NCBI RefSeq assembly: GCF_045055655.1
Contig: NZ_JBANFI010000002.1
Location: forward strand, 372,001-436,000
DNA from: Marinospirillum alkalitolerans
GTDB lineage: Bacteria > Pseudomonadota > Gammaproteobacteria > Pseudomonadales > Halomonadaceae
Length of the DNA: 64,000 nt
Reading direction: 5' to 3'
The position numbers and the translations under genes are program-made. Shown here in pieces: positions 50,648 to 59,112 of this stretch. The stretch's first letter is position 1; every line of letters begins with the position of its first letter. Below the pieces are notes generated by a model that did not search any database, was not told where the DNA came from, and was given only the letters and a program-made list of their open reading frames with translations.

Positions 50648-51775
50648 CTAGTCTTCTTCAAGGCTGAATTTGCTCGCGGCCTGTTCAAAGCTAGACTTCT
50701 GCTGACCTGCTTCAGCACTGCCGAGCTTGATCATCAGGCGCAGGTCATTCGGTGAATCAGCATGCTGGAGGGCATCCTGCTCATTGATTTCACCTGCAGA
50801 ATAGAGATCAAAAAGTGCCTGATCAAAGGTTTGCATCCCGATATCACGCGATTTCTTCATCAAGGCCTTGAGTTGATGTACCTCGCCTTTACGAATCAAA
50901 TCCGAGGCCAGCGGCGTGTTGAGCAGCACCTCGATGGCCGCCCGACGACCTCGACCATCTTGTGTCGGCACCAGCTGCTGGGCAATGATCCCCTTAAGAT
51001 TGAGTGATAGATCCAGATAGATTTGCGCATGGCGCTCTGCTGGGAAAAAGTGAATCACCCGCTCCAGTGCTTGGTCCGCATTGTTGGCATGCAGGGTCGC
51101 CAGACAGAGGTGGCCAGTTTCTGCAAAAGCCAGCGCATACTCCATCGTTGCACGGGTACGGACTTCACCGATCATGATGACATCGGGTGCCTGACGCAGC
51201 GTATTCTTCAGCGCGACTTCAAAGCTTTCTGTATCAATGCCCACTTCACGTTGCGTGACGATACTCTGCTTATGCTGATGGATAAACTCAATCGGATCTT
51301 CGATGCTGATAATGTGCCCGCGTGCATTTTCATTGCGGTACTGAATCATCGATGCCAGTGAGGTTGATTTGCCTGTCCCTGTTGCGCCAACAAACAGAAT
51401 CAGCCCCCGCTTGGTCATCGCTAGATCCTGGATAATCTGAGGCAAGCGCAGGCTCTCCAGCTGGGGCACATCAAATTCGATACGGCGCAGCACCATGCCC
51501 ACCTGATTGCGTTGATAAAAAGCGCTGACCCGAAAACGCCCAATCCCTGAGGCGCTGATGGCAAAGTTGCATTCTTTATCGCGCTTAAACTCCTCGCGCT
51601 GCTCTTGGTTCATCACTCCAAGAACCAGTTCGCGGGCTTGATCAGCAGAGAAGCTTTGTTCTGTTAAAGGCAGCAGTTGACCATCAACCTTCATGCACGG
51701 CGGCATCCCAGTGGTGATAAACAGGTCAGAAGCCTTGCGTTCGGCCATCTGCTTGAGAAAATCGCTGAATCTCAT
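50648..51775 (-). CDS. pilU: Type IV pilus retraction ATPase PilU
   Basis: Accessory retraction ATPase of type IV pili (twitching). 375 residues from ATG 51775 (MRFSDFLKQMAERKASDLFI), with AAGGA about nine bases upstream; a longer in-frame start reaches to the pilT stop. P-loop FVGATGTGKST, Walker B VIMIGEVRTRATMEYA and the His box GHLCLATLHANN are present. The AIRNLIRE motif of PilT is replaced by LASDLIRKGE, as expected for PilU. It has the PilU C-terminal extension. Runs with pilT. Confidence 0.95.
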   Translation of the reverse strand: MRFSDFLKQMAERKASDLFITTGMPPCMKVDGQLLPLTEQSFSADQARELVLGVMNQEQREEFKRDKECNFAISASGIGRFRVSAFYQRNQVGMVLRRIEFDVPQLESLRLPQIIQDLAMTKRGLILFVGATGTGKSTSLASMIQYRNENARGHIISIEDPIEFIHQHKQSIVTQREVGIDTESFEVALKNTLRQAPDVIMIGEVRTRATMEYALAFAETGHLCLATLHANNADQALERVIHFFPAERHAQIYLDLSLNLKGIIAQQLVPTQDGRGRRAAIEVLLNTPLASDLIRKGEVHQLKALMKKSRDIGMQTFDQALFDLYSAGEINEQDALQHADSPNDLRLMIKLGSAEAGQQKSSFEQAASKFSLEED

Positions 51776-51805
51776 ATGGGTGTATTCCTTTTCGTCATCC
51801 ACTGC

Positions 51806-52840
51806 TTAGAAGGCATCAGGCTGCTTGGCTTTTTCGCGTGCCGTCTCACGGCTGACGAGCCCTTTGCTGAGCAGCTGCTTGAGACACTGATCCATGGTTT
51901 GCATGCCGACGGAGGCACCAGTCTGGATGGCCGAATACATCTGCGCGATCTTGTCTTCGCGTATCAGGTTGCGTATGGCTGGGGTACCTATCATGATTTC
52001 ATGGGCGGCAACACGCCCGCCCCCTTCTTTTTTCAGCAGCATTTGTGAGATGACGCCTTGTAAGGATTCAGACAGCATCGAGCGCACCATGGATTTCTCT
52101 TCAGCGGGGAAGACATCGACAATCCGGTCGATGGTTTTGGCCGCGCTGGTGGTGTGGAGGGTGCCAAACACCAGGTGGCCGGTTTCGGCCGCAGTGAGAG
52201 CAAGACGAATGGTTTCTAAATCGCGCATCTCACCCACCAGAATGATATCTGGATCTTCACGCAAGGCCGAGCGCAGGGCTTCAGAGAAGCCAAGGGTGTC
52301 ACGATGAACTTCTCGTTGATTGACAAGGCATTTTTTTGATTCATGGACGAATTCGATGGGATCTTCGATGGTCAGGATATGGGCATTTTTACGCTCATTG
52401 ACATAATCAATCATCGCTGCCAAGGTGGTGGATTTACCCGAGCCGGTTGGCCCTGTCACTAGGACCAGACCACGCGGTAGCAGGGATAGATTGCGGAAGA
52501 TATCGCCCATTCCGAGCTGATCCAGTGTGAGCACCACCGAAGGAATCAGACGGAACACGGCCCCTGCGCCACGGTTATGATTAAAGGCGTTGACACGAAA
52601 GCGCGCCAGGCCGGGCAGCTCGAACGAAAAGTCGACTTCGAGAAACTCTTCATAATCGCGGCGCTGCTTATCATTCATGATGTCGTACACCAAGGCATGG
52701 ACTTCCTTGTGCGACATGGCCGGAACGTTAATACGGCGAATATCACCATCGACACGAATCATCGGCGGCAGATCAGCAGAAAGGTGAAGGTCAGAAGCTT
52801 TCTGCTTTGCGCAGAAGGCCAGCAATTCGGTAATATCCAT
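51806..52840 (-). CDS. pilT: Type IV pilus retraction ATPase PilT
   Basis: Hexameric ATPase that retracts pili. 344 residues beginning MDITELLAFCAKQKASDLHL, with Walker A TGPTGSGKSTTL, Asp box ILTIEDPIEFVH, Walker B IILVGEMRDLETI, His box GHLVFGTLHTTSA and the retraction-specific AIRNLIRE. It precedes pilU by 30 bases and diverges from yggS, an arrangement known from pseudomonads. Confidence 0.97.
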   Translation of the reverse strand: MDITELLAFCAKQKASDLHLSADLPPMIRVDGDIRRINVPAMSHKEVHALVYDIMNDKQRRDYEEFLEVDFSFELPGLARFRVNAFNHNRGAGAVFRLIPSVVLTLDQLGMGDIFRNLSLLPRGLVLVTGPTGSGKSTTLAAMIDYVNERKNAHILTIEDPIEFVHESKKCLVNQREVHRDTLGFSEALRSALREDPDIILVGEMRDLETIRLALTAAETGHLVFGTLHTTSAAKTIDRIVDVFPAEEKSMVRSMLSESLQGVISQMLLKKEGGGRVAAHEIMIGTPAIRNLIREDKIAQMYSAIQTGASVGMQTMDQCLKQLLSKGLVSRETAREKAKQPDAF

Positions 52841-52930
52841 AGCGAACCCTAGTCAAAGATCATCATTGATCGGTCCACCTATCTCTGAGGATAGATGGCA
52901 GCCCAGTTATCCAAAGACGAGTGTAAAAGT

Positions 52931-53656
52931 ATGTCGCCTTCTGTTATCGAAGAGCATATCGCAAAGGTCAGAGCACAGGTAGAGGCAGCCTGCCAAAGAG
53001 TGGGGCGTCAAGCGAGCGAAGTCAAAATTCTGGCGGTCAGTAAGACTCAGCCTGCCGAGGCAATACGCCTTGCTGCCACTCAGGCACAGCAACAGGCTTT
53101 TGGCGAGAACTATCTGCAAGAAGCCTTAGAAAAGCAGGCCCTGCTCACCGATTTGCCACTTGAGTGGCATTTTATTGGCTCCATTCAATCCAATAAAACG
53201 CGTGCGGTGGCAGAGCACTTTGCTTGGGTGCATACGCTCGCGCGTGAGAAAATTGCCCGGCGTTTGAGTGAGCAACGGCCTCTGGATCTGCCTCCTTTGC
53301 AGGTGCTCTTGCAAGTGAATATCAGTGGTGAAGCCAGTAAAGATGGGGTGGCACCACAGGAACTTAAAGCCTTAGCGCAGCAGGTTGCGGCATTACCCCG
53401 CCTGAGTTTACGTGGCTTAATGTGTATTCCTGAGCCAACAGAGGATGCACTGGCGCAGCGTGCCGCTTTTGCGCAGCTACGCAAGCTGTTGATCGAATTG
53501 CAGCATTTAGATTTAGGGCATCCGTTGGATACGCTCTCTATAGGGATGAGTGCCGATTTAGAGGCGGCCATTGCCGAAGGCTCGACACTGGTTCGCATTG
53601 GTACTGCCATCTTTGGGGCCCGCCAGCGCGGTGCCGTTTCTTCTTCACACTTTTAG
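52931..53656 (+). CDS. PLP homeostasis protein YggS
   Basis: Pyridoxal-phosphate-binding protein of the YggS/PROSC family, which keeps PLP and amino-acid pools balanced and has no known enzymatic reaction. 241 residues, single TIM-barrel domain; PLP lysine in KILAVSKTQPAEAI, then FGENYLQEA, WHFIGSIQSNKTR and the C-terminal LSIGMSADLEAAIAEGSTLVRIGTAIFG (key GMSADLEAAI). ATG 52931 is preferred; an upstream ATG at 52895 would add 12 residues. Eleven bases before proC. Confidence 0.95.
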   Translation: MSPSVIEEHIAKVRAQVEAACQRVGRQASEVKILAVSKTQPAEAIRLAATQAQQQAFGENYLQEALEKQALLTDLPLEWHFIGSIQSNKTRAVAEHFAWVHTLAREKIARRLSEQRPLDLPPLQVLLQVNISGEASKDGVAPQELKALAQQVAALPRLSLRGLMCIPEPTEDALAQRAAFAQLRKLLIELQHLDLGHPLDTLSIGMSADLEAAIAEGSTLVRIGTAIFGARQRGAVSSSHF

Positions 53657-53667
53657 GATTGTTCAGC

Positions 53668-54516
53668 ATGACGAATCACACTCAGGCTTCGACGCCGACT
53701 CTGGCTTTTATCGGGGCGGGGAATATGGCCACCGCCATGATTCGCGGTCTGGTTGCCCAAGGCTATCCTGCCGCACGTATCTGGGCCACCAATCTGACAA
53801 CCGAGCCTCTTGCCCAGCTGGCGATGCAAACCGGTATACATACCACGACAGATAATGATCTGGCTTGCCAGCAGGCCGATTTGGTTGTGCTGGCGGTGAA
53901 GCCGCAAATGATGGCAGAGGTGCTGCAGACCTTGCGTCCGGCGTTAGAGTTTAAGCGGCCGCTGGTGTTGAGTATTGCCGCTGGCCTGACCAGTGCGACT
54001 CTGTTGGAGTGGATTGGCACTGATTTGCCGCTGGTGCGCGCGATGCCCAATACCCCTGCTTTACTGGGCGCCGGTGCGACAGGCTTGTATGCCGCGGCAG
54101 CGGTCACGGCTGAGCAGCGCACTTGGGTTGATCGGATCGCCAGTGCCATGGGGCAAGGTTTTTGGGTGGATGAAGAAGCCCAGATTGATGCGGTGACCGC
54201 CATCTCAGGCTCAGGTCCAGCCTATTATTTCTTGTTCACTGAGGCACTGGCCGCAGCGGGTCAGGCCTTAGGTTTGCGTGCCGATTTGGCTCAGGCCCTG
54301 GCCGTGCAAACCGCCGCTGGGGCGGGTCGTATGCTGGCTGAGTCTGGCGATGCCCCAGCGCTGTTGCGGCAGAAGGTGACTTCACCCGGCGGCACAACCG
54401 CCGCTGCGCTGGCCTGTTTTGAGCAGCAAGGTTTAGCTGAGTTGGTGGAGCAGGCCGCCCAGGCTGCTGCACAACGCGCACAACAACTGGCAGATGAACT
54501 GAGTCGGCCCTGCTAG
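53668..54516 (+). CDS. proC: Pyrroline-5-carboxylate reductase
   Basis: Last step of proline synthesis, NAD(P)H-dependent. 282 residues: Rossmann motif LAFIGAGNMATAMIRGL, VKPQMM, VRAMPNTPALLGAGATGLYA and the C-terminal dimerisation part with SGSGPAYYFLFTEAL and VTSPGGTTAAALACFE. AGGA lies nine bases before the ATG; an in-frame TTG at 53659 overlaps it. Confidence 0.97.
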   Translation: MTNHTQASTPTLAFIGAGNMATAMIRGLVAQGYPAARIWATNLTTEPLAQLAMQTGIHTTTDNDLACQQADLVVLAVKPQMMAEVLQTLRPALEFKRPLVLSIAAGLTSATLLEWIGTDLPLVRAMPNTPALLGAGATGLYAAAAVTAEQRTWVDRIASAMGQGFWVDEEAQIDAVTAISGSGPAYYFLFTEALAAAGQALGLRADLAQALAVQTAAGAGRMLAESGDAPALLRQKVTSPGGTTAAALACFEQQGLAELVEQAAQAAAQRAQQLADELSRPC

Positions 54517-54586
54517 CCCGCTCAACCCTTGCAGTCTGAGATGTCTTCTGCTCTGATGCGTGAGCAGAATCCACATGGAGAAACAC

Positions 54587-55165
54587 ATGAGTACAGGTTT
54601 AGCCCAGATCATTCAGTTGGTCTTTCATCTTGCGACCTATCTACTGGTCTTGCGTCTGTTGCTGCATTTCAGCAAGGCGGACTATTTCAATCCCATCACT
54701 CAGGGCGTGGTGAAAGCCACCAATCCGGTGATCCTGCCCCTGCAAACCTTTCTGCGTCCGGCAGGGCGTCTTGATCCGGCCAGTCTGGTGCTGGCGTTTC
54801 TGGTAAAAACCACCGGTATTTATCTGGCCATCACCGTGATGGGGGCTTCAGCCGGTGTGGGTAGCCTGGTGATTGGTGGTTTTACGGGTGTTTTAAAGGC
54901 GATTTTGGATGTCTACTTTTTTGCACTGATTATTTCGATCATCCTGAGCTGGGTTGCACCTCAGGCCAATCATCCTGGCGCCTTGCTGGTGTATCAGCTG
55001 ACTGAACCCTTAATGGCACCGGTCAGGCGCTTTATTCCAAGTCTCGGTGGGCTGGATTTATCTCCTATCTTTGTTTTTCTGGGGATCCATCTGGCACGTC
55101 TGGTTTTGATTCTGCCTTTAGCGCAGGCGGCGGGCTGGCCCGTGGCACAGTTTATCGGCATTTGA
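54587..55165 (+). CDS. YggT family membrane protein, stop codon supplied by an insertion sequence
   Basis: 192-residue integral membrane protein with two YGGT repeats (VFHLATYLLVLRLLLHFSKAD and LDVYFFALIISIILSWVAPQ), each ending in a FxPxLxxLDxSPI-like or related loop (RRFIPSLGGLDLSPIFVFL). Function poorly known; linked to cell-envelope or ion stress and FtsZ-region biology. GGAG precedes the ATG. The final codon ATT and stop TGA straddle the border of the tnpB element: without the element the gene would end ATG TAA. Confidence 0.92.
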   Translation: MSTGLAQIIQLVFHLATYLLVLRLLLHFSKADYFNPITQGVVKATNPVILPLQTFLRPAGRLDPASLVLAFLVKTTGIYLAITVMGASAGVGSLVIGGFTGVLKAILDVYFFALIISIILSWVAPQANHPGALLVYQLTEPLMAPVRRFIPSLGGLDLSPIFVFLGIHLARLVLILPLAQAAGWPVAQFIGI

Positions 55166-55320
55166 CATCCTCTCCGGCCTAAAGGCCGAAGATTCCTACG
55201 GCGCTCAGGCGTAGCATGGAGCCAGTCCTGAGTCGCTTCGGTGGGTTCCTGCTGCTGGCGGCCTTGTTGCACCACTCACTTCACAGGCTAGCCGGACGTG
55301 TCCCGCCCTTAAAATGTTGA
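55162..55320 (-). ncRNA. Putative omega RNA (reRNA) of TnpB
   Basis: By analogy with ISDra2 and related systems, the guide RNA scaffold overlaps the 3' end of tnpB and ends at the element's right end, with the guide read from the flank. The right-end hairpins are present. The 5' border given is only a rough estimate. The predicted guide would start ATGCCGATAAACTGTG, the reverse complement of the yggT 3' end. Confidence 0.35.
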
Positions 55321-56440
55321 TCGCGCCGACAACATCAGCGTTTTCTTTCAATCCGCAATCCACGCACTCAAACACCGACTGCGTTTTGCGGTTGGCAGCA
55401 GACACATGACCACAAGACGGACAAGTGCGACTGGTATTCTTTGGCGGTACGGCGATAAGCCAACCGCCATTCCACTCTAGCTTGTAGTCCAGCTGACGGC
55501 GAAACTCAAACCATCCCTGATCAAGGATGGCCTTGTTTAGGCCAGATTTGGCGCGAACATTTCTCCCAGGCTGGCTGGCTGAGCCTGCTGCTGACCGACT
55601 CATATTGCGCACCTGCAAGTCCTCAATACACACCATCGCGTGGTTTTGGCTGATCGTGGTCGTGGCTTTGTGCAGGTAGTCGCGGCGTGCATTGCCGATC
55701 CGTGAATGAATGCGCTGAACTTTGGCTTTGGCTTTCTTCCAGTTGCTGCTGAATTTCACCTTGCGGCTCATAGCCTGCTGCGCCTTGCGCAAGGCTGTTT
55801 GGTGTTTTTTGAAGCTATCAAGGGGTGCCAGATGGTCTTTATGGTCGAATTCGGGCAAGGGGCGATCAAAGGTGGCGAAGCGGCTTATTCCCATGTCGAT
55901 GCCCAGTGCATCGCCTTGAGCAATGGGGTTTTCGACCTCGCGCTCAGTCTGAATGCTGACAAACCACTTGCCGCAAGAATGGCTGACGGTGATGTTTTTC
56001 ACCACTCCCAACACTTCACGGCTGTTGCGATAACGCATCCAGCCGAGCTTGGGTAGAAATAGGCGACTATTGCCTTGATCGAGCTTGCAGCCTTGTGGAT
56101 AACGGAAACTGTTACGCTGGCCTTTTTTCTTAAAGCGCGGAAAGTCGGCTCGCTTGGCAAAAAAGTTGGCATAAGCACGATCCAGATCTTTAAAGGATTG
56201 CTGCAAGGCTTGTGAGGGGGTGTCAGTCAGCCAGCAGGTTGATTCATCAGCCTTCCATAGCGTGAGCTGCTTGCACAAATCTGAATAGCTGAGCTTCTTT
56301 TCTCCCTGCTCGTAGCGTTCCTTCTGTAAAGCCAGCGCCTTATTGAACACGAACCGACAGGAGCCAGCAAAGCGGCGCATTTGCCGCTCCTGCTGCCCGT
56401 CAGGCCGAAGTTCGTATTTAAAGGCTTGCAGTCGTTTCAT
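55205..56440 (-). CDS. tnpB: RNA-guided endonuclease TnpB (IS200/IS605 family)
   Basis: 411 residues. N-terminal wedge/REC part (MKRLQAFKYELRPDGQQE, FARRFA-type CRFVFNKALALQ), then the split RuvC nuclease: Asp182 in LGIDMGISRFAT, Glu273 in VCIEDLQVRNM, a zinc ribbon with Cys340, Cys343, Cys359 and Cys362, and Asp369 in NADVVGAINILRAG. All catalytic and zinc ligands are intact, so the nuclease may be active. It has a C-terminal tail of about 30 residues after the RuvC domain. TnpB is the ancestor of Cas12 and cuts DNA matching the guide next to a TTAC-like motif. Its tnpA partner is degraded, so the element cannot move by itself. Confidence 0.95.
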   Translation of the reverse strand: MKRLQAFKYELRPDGQQERQMRRFAGSCRFVFNKALALQKERYEQGEKKLSYSDLCKQLTLWKADESTCWLTDTPSQALQQSFKDLDRAYANFFAKRADFPRFKKKGQRNSFRYPQGCKLDQGNSRLFLPKLGWMRYRNSREVLGVVKNITVSHSCGKWFVSIQTEREVENPIAQGDALGIDMGISRFATFDRPLPEFDHKDHLAPLDSFKKHQTALRKAQQAMSRKVKFSSNWKKAKAKVQRIHSRIGNARRDYLHKATTTISQNHAMVCIEDLQVRNMSRSAAGSASQPGRNVRAKSGLNKAILDQGWFEFRRQLDYKLEWNGGWLIAVPPKNTSRTCPSCGHVSAANRKTQSVFECVDCGLKENADVVGAINILRAGHVRLACEVSGATRPPAAGTHRSDSGLAPCYA

Positions 56441-56448
56441 AACCTTAA

Positions 56449-56580
56449 TATATTTTGAACCATGAAAAAATCAATGATATTAGAGCATTATGGTCGCCAT
56501 CTTATTTTGCATCCAGTTGCGGCGGCGCACTGATAGAAATCATTCGCCAATACATAGAGCAGCAGCAAACACCACATTAA
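56449..56580 (+). pseudogene. tnpA: 3' remnant of IS200/IS605 transposase tnpA
   Basis: The reading frame between stop codons encodes about 43 residues ending ...LWSPSYFASSCGGALIEII and RQYIEQQQTPH, the typical C-terminus of a Y1 transposase (hydrophobic WSPSYF, GGA, YIE motifs). The N-terminal half, with the HUH motif, is missing; it would have to lie where tnpB now starts, so an internal deletion has fused the tail of tnpA to the front of tnpB. Divergent from tnpB. Confidence 0.8.
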
Positions 56581-56585
56581 CAACG

Positions 56586-56602
56586 GAGCGGCGATGCCGC
56601 TC
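56586..56602. other. Hairpin inside the left end of the element
   Basis: GAGCGGC (56586-56592), loop GAT, GCCGCTC (56596-56602), perfect 7-bp stem just after the tnpA stop. It may stop the tnpA transcript or be part of the left-end structure. Confidence 0.4.
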
Positions 56603-56655
56603 TAACCTTATATCTCCGCCATGAATGACGGAGCTTTACGGTTTTCTGGGTAAAA

Positions 56656-56679
56656 CGGAGCCTGATGGCTCCCTATCTT
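56656..56679 (+). terminator. Probable original yggT terminator hairpin
   Basis: GGAGCC and GGCTCC with a TGAT loop, followed by CTATCTT. In the reconstructed uninterrupted locus it lies immediately after the yggT stop. The T tract is weak. Confidence 0.4.
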
Positions 56680-56698
56680 GCCGATCAAAGAGGTGAGC

Positions 56699-58084
56699 AT
56701 GTCCCAGCAGAGTGCTTTTCAATCTCAGACTGAGCTTTTTGCGCCCTGTCTCAGTGTCAGTCAACTCAATCAGCAGGCGCGCCGCTTGTTGGAAGGCGGG
56801 CTGGTCAACCTCTGGGTGGAAGGCGAGATTTCCAATTTCACCCCTTCAGCCTCAGGGCATTGGTATTTTACGCTCAAAGATGAACAGGCACAGATCAGTT
56901 GTGTTCTGTTTAGCCAGCGCCAACTGCTCTTAAAGCCCCCGAACAACGGTGATCAGGTGCGCCTGAAAGGTCAGGTCAGTCTGTATGAGCAGCGGGGCCA
57001 GTATCAGTTTCTGGTCTCTGGTTTACGCCAGACAGGCCTGGGTGATGCCTTACTGCGCTTTGAAGAGCTCAAGCAGAAGTTACAGGCAGAAGGTCTCTTT
57101 GATCCGGCGCGCAGACGGCCTTTGCCTCTTTATCCAGATCGTATCGGAGTGATCACCTCTGCGCAGGGTGCCGCCCTGCATGATGTGCTGAAGGTGATTC
57201 AGCGGCGTTGGCCGCTTGCTCAGGTGCTGCTCTATCCAGCACAAGTACAAGGTAAAGAAGCCCCTTTAAGCCTCAGGCGCGCCTTGGCTCTGGCTCAGTA
57301 TCATGGACAGCCAGATGTCCTGCTGCTGGTGCGTGGTGGAGGCAGCCTAGAAGATTTACAGGCCTTTAATGATGAAGTGCTGGCCCGTATGGTGGCCGCC
57401 TCAGCGATTCCCGTCGTGACGGGCGTTGGACATGAAACAGACACCACGCTGGTCGATTTTGTCAGTGATCTGCGCGCTCCCACTCCTTCTGTTGCTGCAG
57501 AAAGCGTCACACCAGAGCGCACGCAGCTGCTGGCCAAGCTTGAACAGCAGCAAGGGCGTTTACTGCATGCCTTGATGCTGCGTTTACGAGCAGAACAACA
57601 AAGGCTGGATGAACTCAGCTGGCGTTGTGCCCAACCACGTCAGCTCACGGTGGCTCGCCAGCGTTGGACCCAGTTGGATCAGCGCTTGCAAGCTCAGCAT
57701 CCTCAACGACGTCAGGCCCAGCAGCAGGCGCGTTGGTCTGCATTACAGACGCGCCTGATGTACCAGGCCCCTCAGCGTCGCTTGGCAACTTATCGAACTC
57801 AGTGGCAGGCCCTCGTCTTGCGTCTGGAAAGAGCACAAGGCCAGTCTCTAGAGCGCGCCCAGCGTCGTTGGCATGAGCAGCTCGGTCGCCTTGATCTGAT
57901 CAGCCCGCTGAGAACCCTCGCTCGTGGTTATGCATTGGTGACGCCTGAAGCCGCACCCACTCAGCCCTTGCGTTCAGCGACTCAGGTACAGGCTGGTGAT
58001 CGGCTTCAGGTTCAGTTGGCGCAAGGGCAGCTGCGTTGTTTGGTGCTAGACACTCAGTCTACCGAGATAGCCTCATCTGATTGA
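56699..58084 (+). CDS. xseA: Exodeoxyribonuclease VII large subunit
   Basis: Catalytic subunit of a single-strand exonuclease in repair. 461 residues: N-terminal OB fold (LWVEGEISNFTPSASGHWYFTLKDE, key GHWYFTLKD), catalytic domain with IGVITSAQGAALHDVL, RGGGSLEDLQAFNDE and TGVGHETDTTLVDFVSDLRAPTPSVAAE (key GHETDTTL), then a long Gln/Arg-rich coiled coil and the C-terminal LARGYALVTPE. AGAGGTGAGC precedes the ATG. The small subunit xseB is not in the window. Confidence 0.96.
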   Translation: MSQQSAFQSQTELFAPCLSVSQLNQQARRLLEGGLVNLWVEGEISNFTPSASGHWYFTLKDEQAQISCVLFSQRQLLLKPPNNGDQVRLKGQVSLYEQRGQYQFLVSGLRQTGLGDALLRFEELKQKLQAEGLFDPARRRPLPLYPDRIGVITSAQGAALHDVLKVIQRRWPLAQVLLYPAQVQGKEAPLSLRRALALAQYHGQPDVLLLVRGGGSLEDLQAFNDEVLARMVAASAIPVVTGVGHETDTTLVDFVSDLRAPTPSVAAESVTPERTQLLAKLEQQQGRLLHALMLRLRAEQQRLDELSWRCAQPRQLTVARQRWTQLDQRLQAQHPQRRQAQQQARWSALQTRLMYQAPQRRLATYRTQWQALVLRLERAQGQSLERAQRRWHEQLGRLDLISPLRTLARGYALVTPEAAPTQPLRSATQVQAGDRLQVQLAQGQLRCLVLDTQSTEIASSD

Positions 58085-58104
58085 TAACCGAAGGAGAAAA
58101 GACG

Positions 58105-58959
58105 GTGATATCTTTATATTCAACGCGTATAGCGCAATACTTAGCGGCTGCGCTGCTTCTGCTGCTGGCCAGCTCGGCGCAGGCAGGACTCTGGCCACAA
58201 GAAGAGCGCGTACCCGGTGGGATTGCCCTGCTTGAAATTCCGCAGCGCAGTGCCGCCGCACCTCATGTGTATTTTAATGAGCGGCGAGTCTATACCCATC
58301 AGCGTGATGGACGTTGGTATGCCTGGGTGGGCATTCCTTTAAGCCAGACACCGGGCGCGACTCAGGCCTTGTGGCGCACACGCGATGGTGATATCGCGCT
58401 GCCTTTTGTGGTGGCCGATAAGGCCTACCCGACCCAGCGCTTGACCGTGGCACCACGCCATGTTGACCTTTCAGCTGAGGATCTGGCGCGTGTGCAGCGT
58501 GAAACCCCTGAGCTGCGTGGCGCGATGGATGACTTCCATCCGGTGCGTATCGCCTTACCTGAGCAGGTGACCCTGCCTCTCGAAGGACGTCGTACCAGCC
58601 CTTTTGGCTTCCGTCGTGAATTCAATGGGCAGGCGCGTAATCCGCATAATGGTCTGGATATTGCCGCGCCCACTGGCACGCCTATCCTGGCCGCACTGCC
58701 TGGTCGAGTCGTGGCTCAGGCGGATTATTTCTTCAATGGCAAAACAGTGGTGCTGGATCATGGCTTGGGTTTCACTAGTCTGTATTGCCATATGAGCCAG
58801 TTTACCGATTTGCAGATTGGCGACCGTGTTGAAGCTGGTCAGGTGATTGGCTATGTCGGATCGACTGGGCGCTCCACTGGGCCGCATCTGCATTGGACGA
58901 TCAGCCTCAATGGTGCACGGGTTGATCCGGATCTCTTTTTGACCGAGCAGCAGCGCTAG
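58105..58959 (+). CDS. Secreted M23-family peptidase (LytM type)
   Basis: 284 residues: signal peptide (QYLAAALLLLLASSAQA), a beta-rich prodomain, and a C-terminal LytM domain with zinc ligands in NPHNGLDIAAPTGTPI (His and Asp), SLYCHMSQF and the catalytic TGPHLHWTI. Predicted periplasmic cell-wall endopeptidase or EnvC-like regulator; a full set of ligands suggests it is active. The start is taken as GTG 58105, with GGAG eight bases before it; a TTG at 58081 would overlap xseA and lengthen the signal peptide unnaturally. Confidence 0.9.
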   Translation: MISLYSTRIAQYLAAALLLLLASSAQAGLWPQEERVPGGIALLEIPQRSAAAPHVYFNERRVYTHQRDGRWYAWVGIPLSQTPGATQALWRTRDGDIALPFVVADKAYPTQRLTVAPRHVDLSAEDLARVQRETPELRGAMDDFHPVRIALPEQVTLPLEGRRTSPFGFRREFNGQARNPHNGLDIAAPTGTPILAALPGRVVAQADYFFNGKTVVLDHGLGFTSLYCHMSQFTDLQIGDRVEAGQVIGYVGSTGRSTGPHLHWTISLNGARVDPDLFLTEQQR

Positions 58960-58980
58960 TTCTGCAACCTGCTTTTATAC

Positions 58981-59008
58981 GGCCACGGAAAGAATCCAGT
59001 GGCCTTTT
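58981..59008 (+). terminator. Rho-independent terminator after the M23 peptidase
   Basis: GGCCAC-GGA (58981-58989) pairs with TCC-A-GTGGCC (58995-59004), followed by TTTTG. Confidence 0.75.
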
Positions 59009-59112
59009 GATCTGCTAGCCTCGCAGGGGGATATTCAGCTGCTGAGAAAAAGCCTAATATCTGCTTTGTTGATGTCTACTCTTCTCTTGCCCGAAAGGAT
59101 GCGCCCGCCATT

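Larger units (their letters stand above)
55162..56649 (-). mobile_element. IS200/IS605-family (IS608-like) element, tnpA-deficient
   Basis: About 1488 bases. The right end lies left in this view: a CGGCCT/AGGCCG hairpin (55175-55188) near a terminus reading TCAA on the minus strand. The left end has a CTCCG/CGGAG imperfect hairpin (56614-56633) and is preceded by TTAC (minus, 56650-56653), matching IS608-type borders (TTAC target, TCAA end). No target duplication or terminal inverted repeat, as expected. Removing 55162-56649 restores yggT with stop TAA and a GGAGCC/GGCTCC hairpin directly after it. Contains intact tnpB and a 3' remnant of tnpA. Confidence 0.8.
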
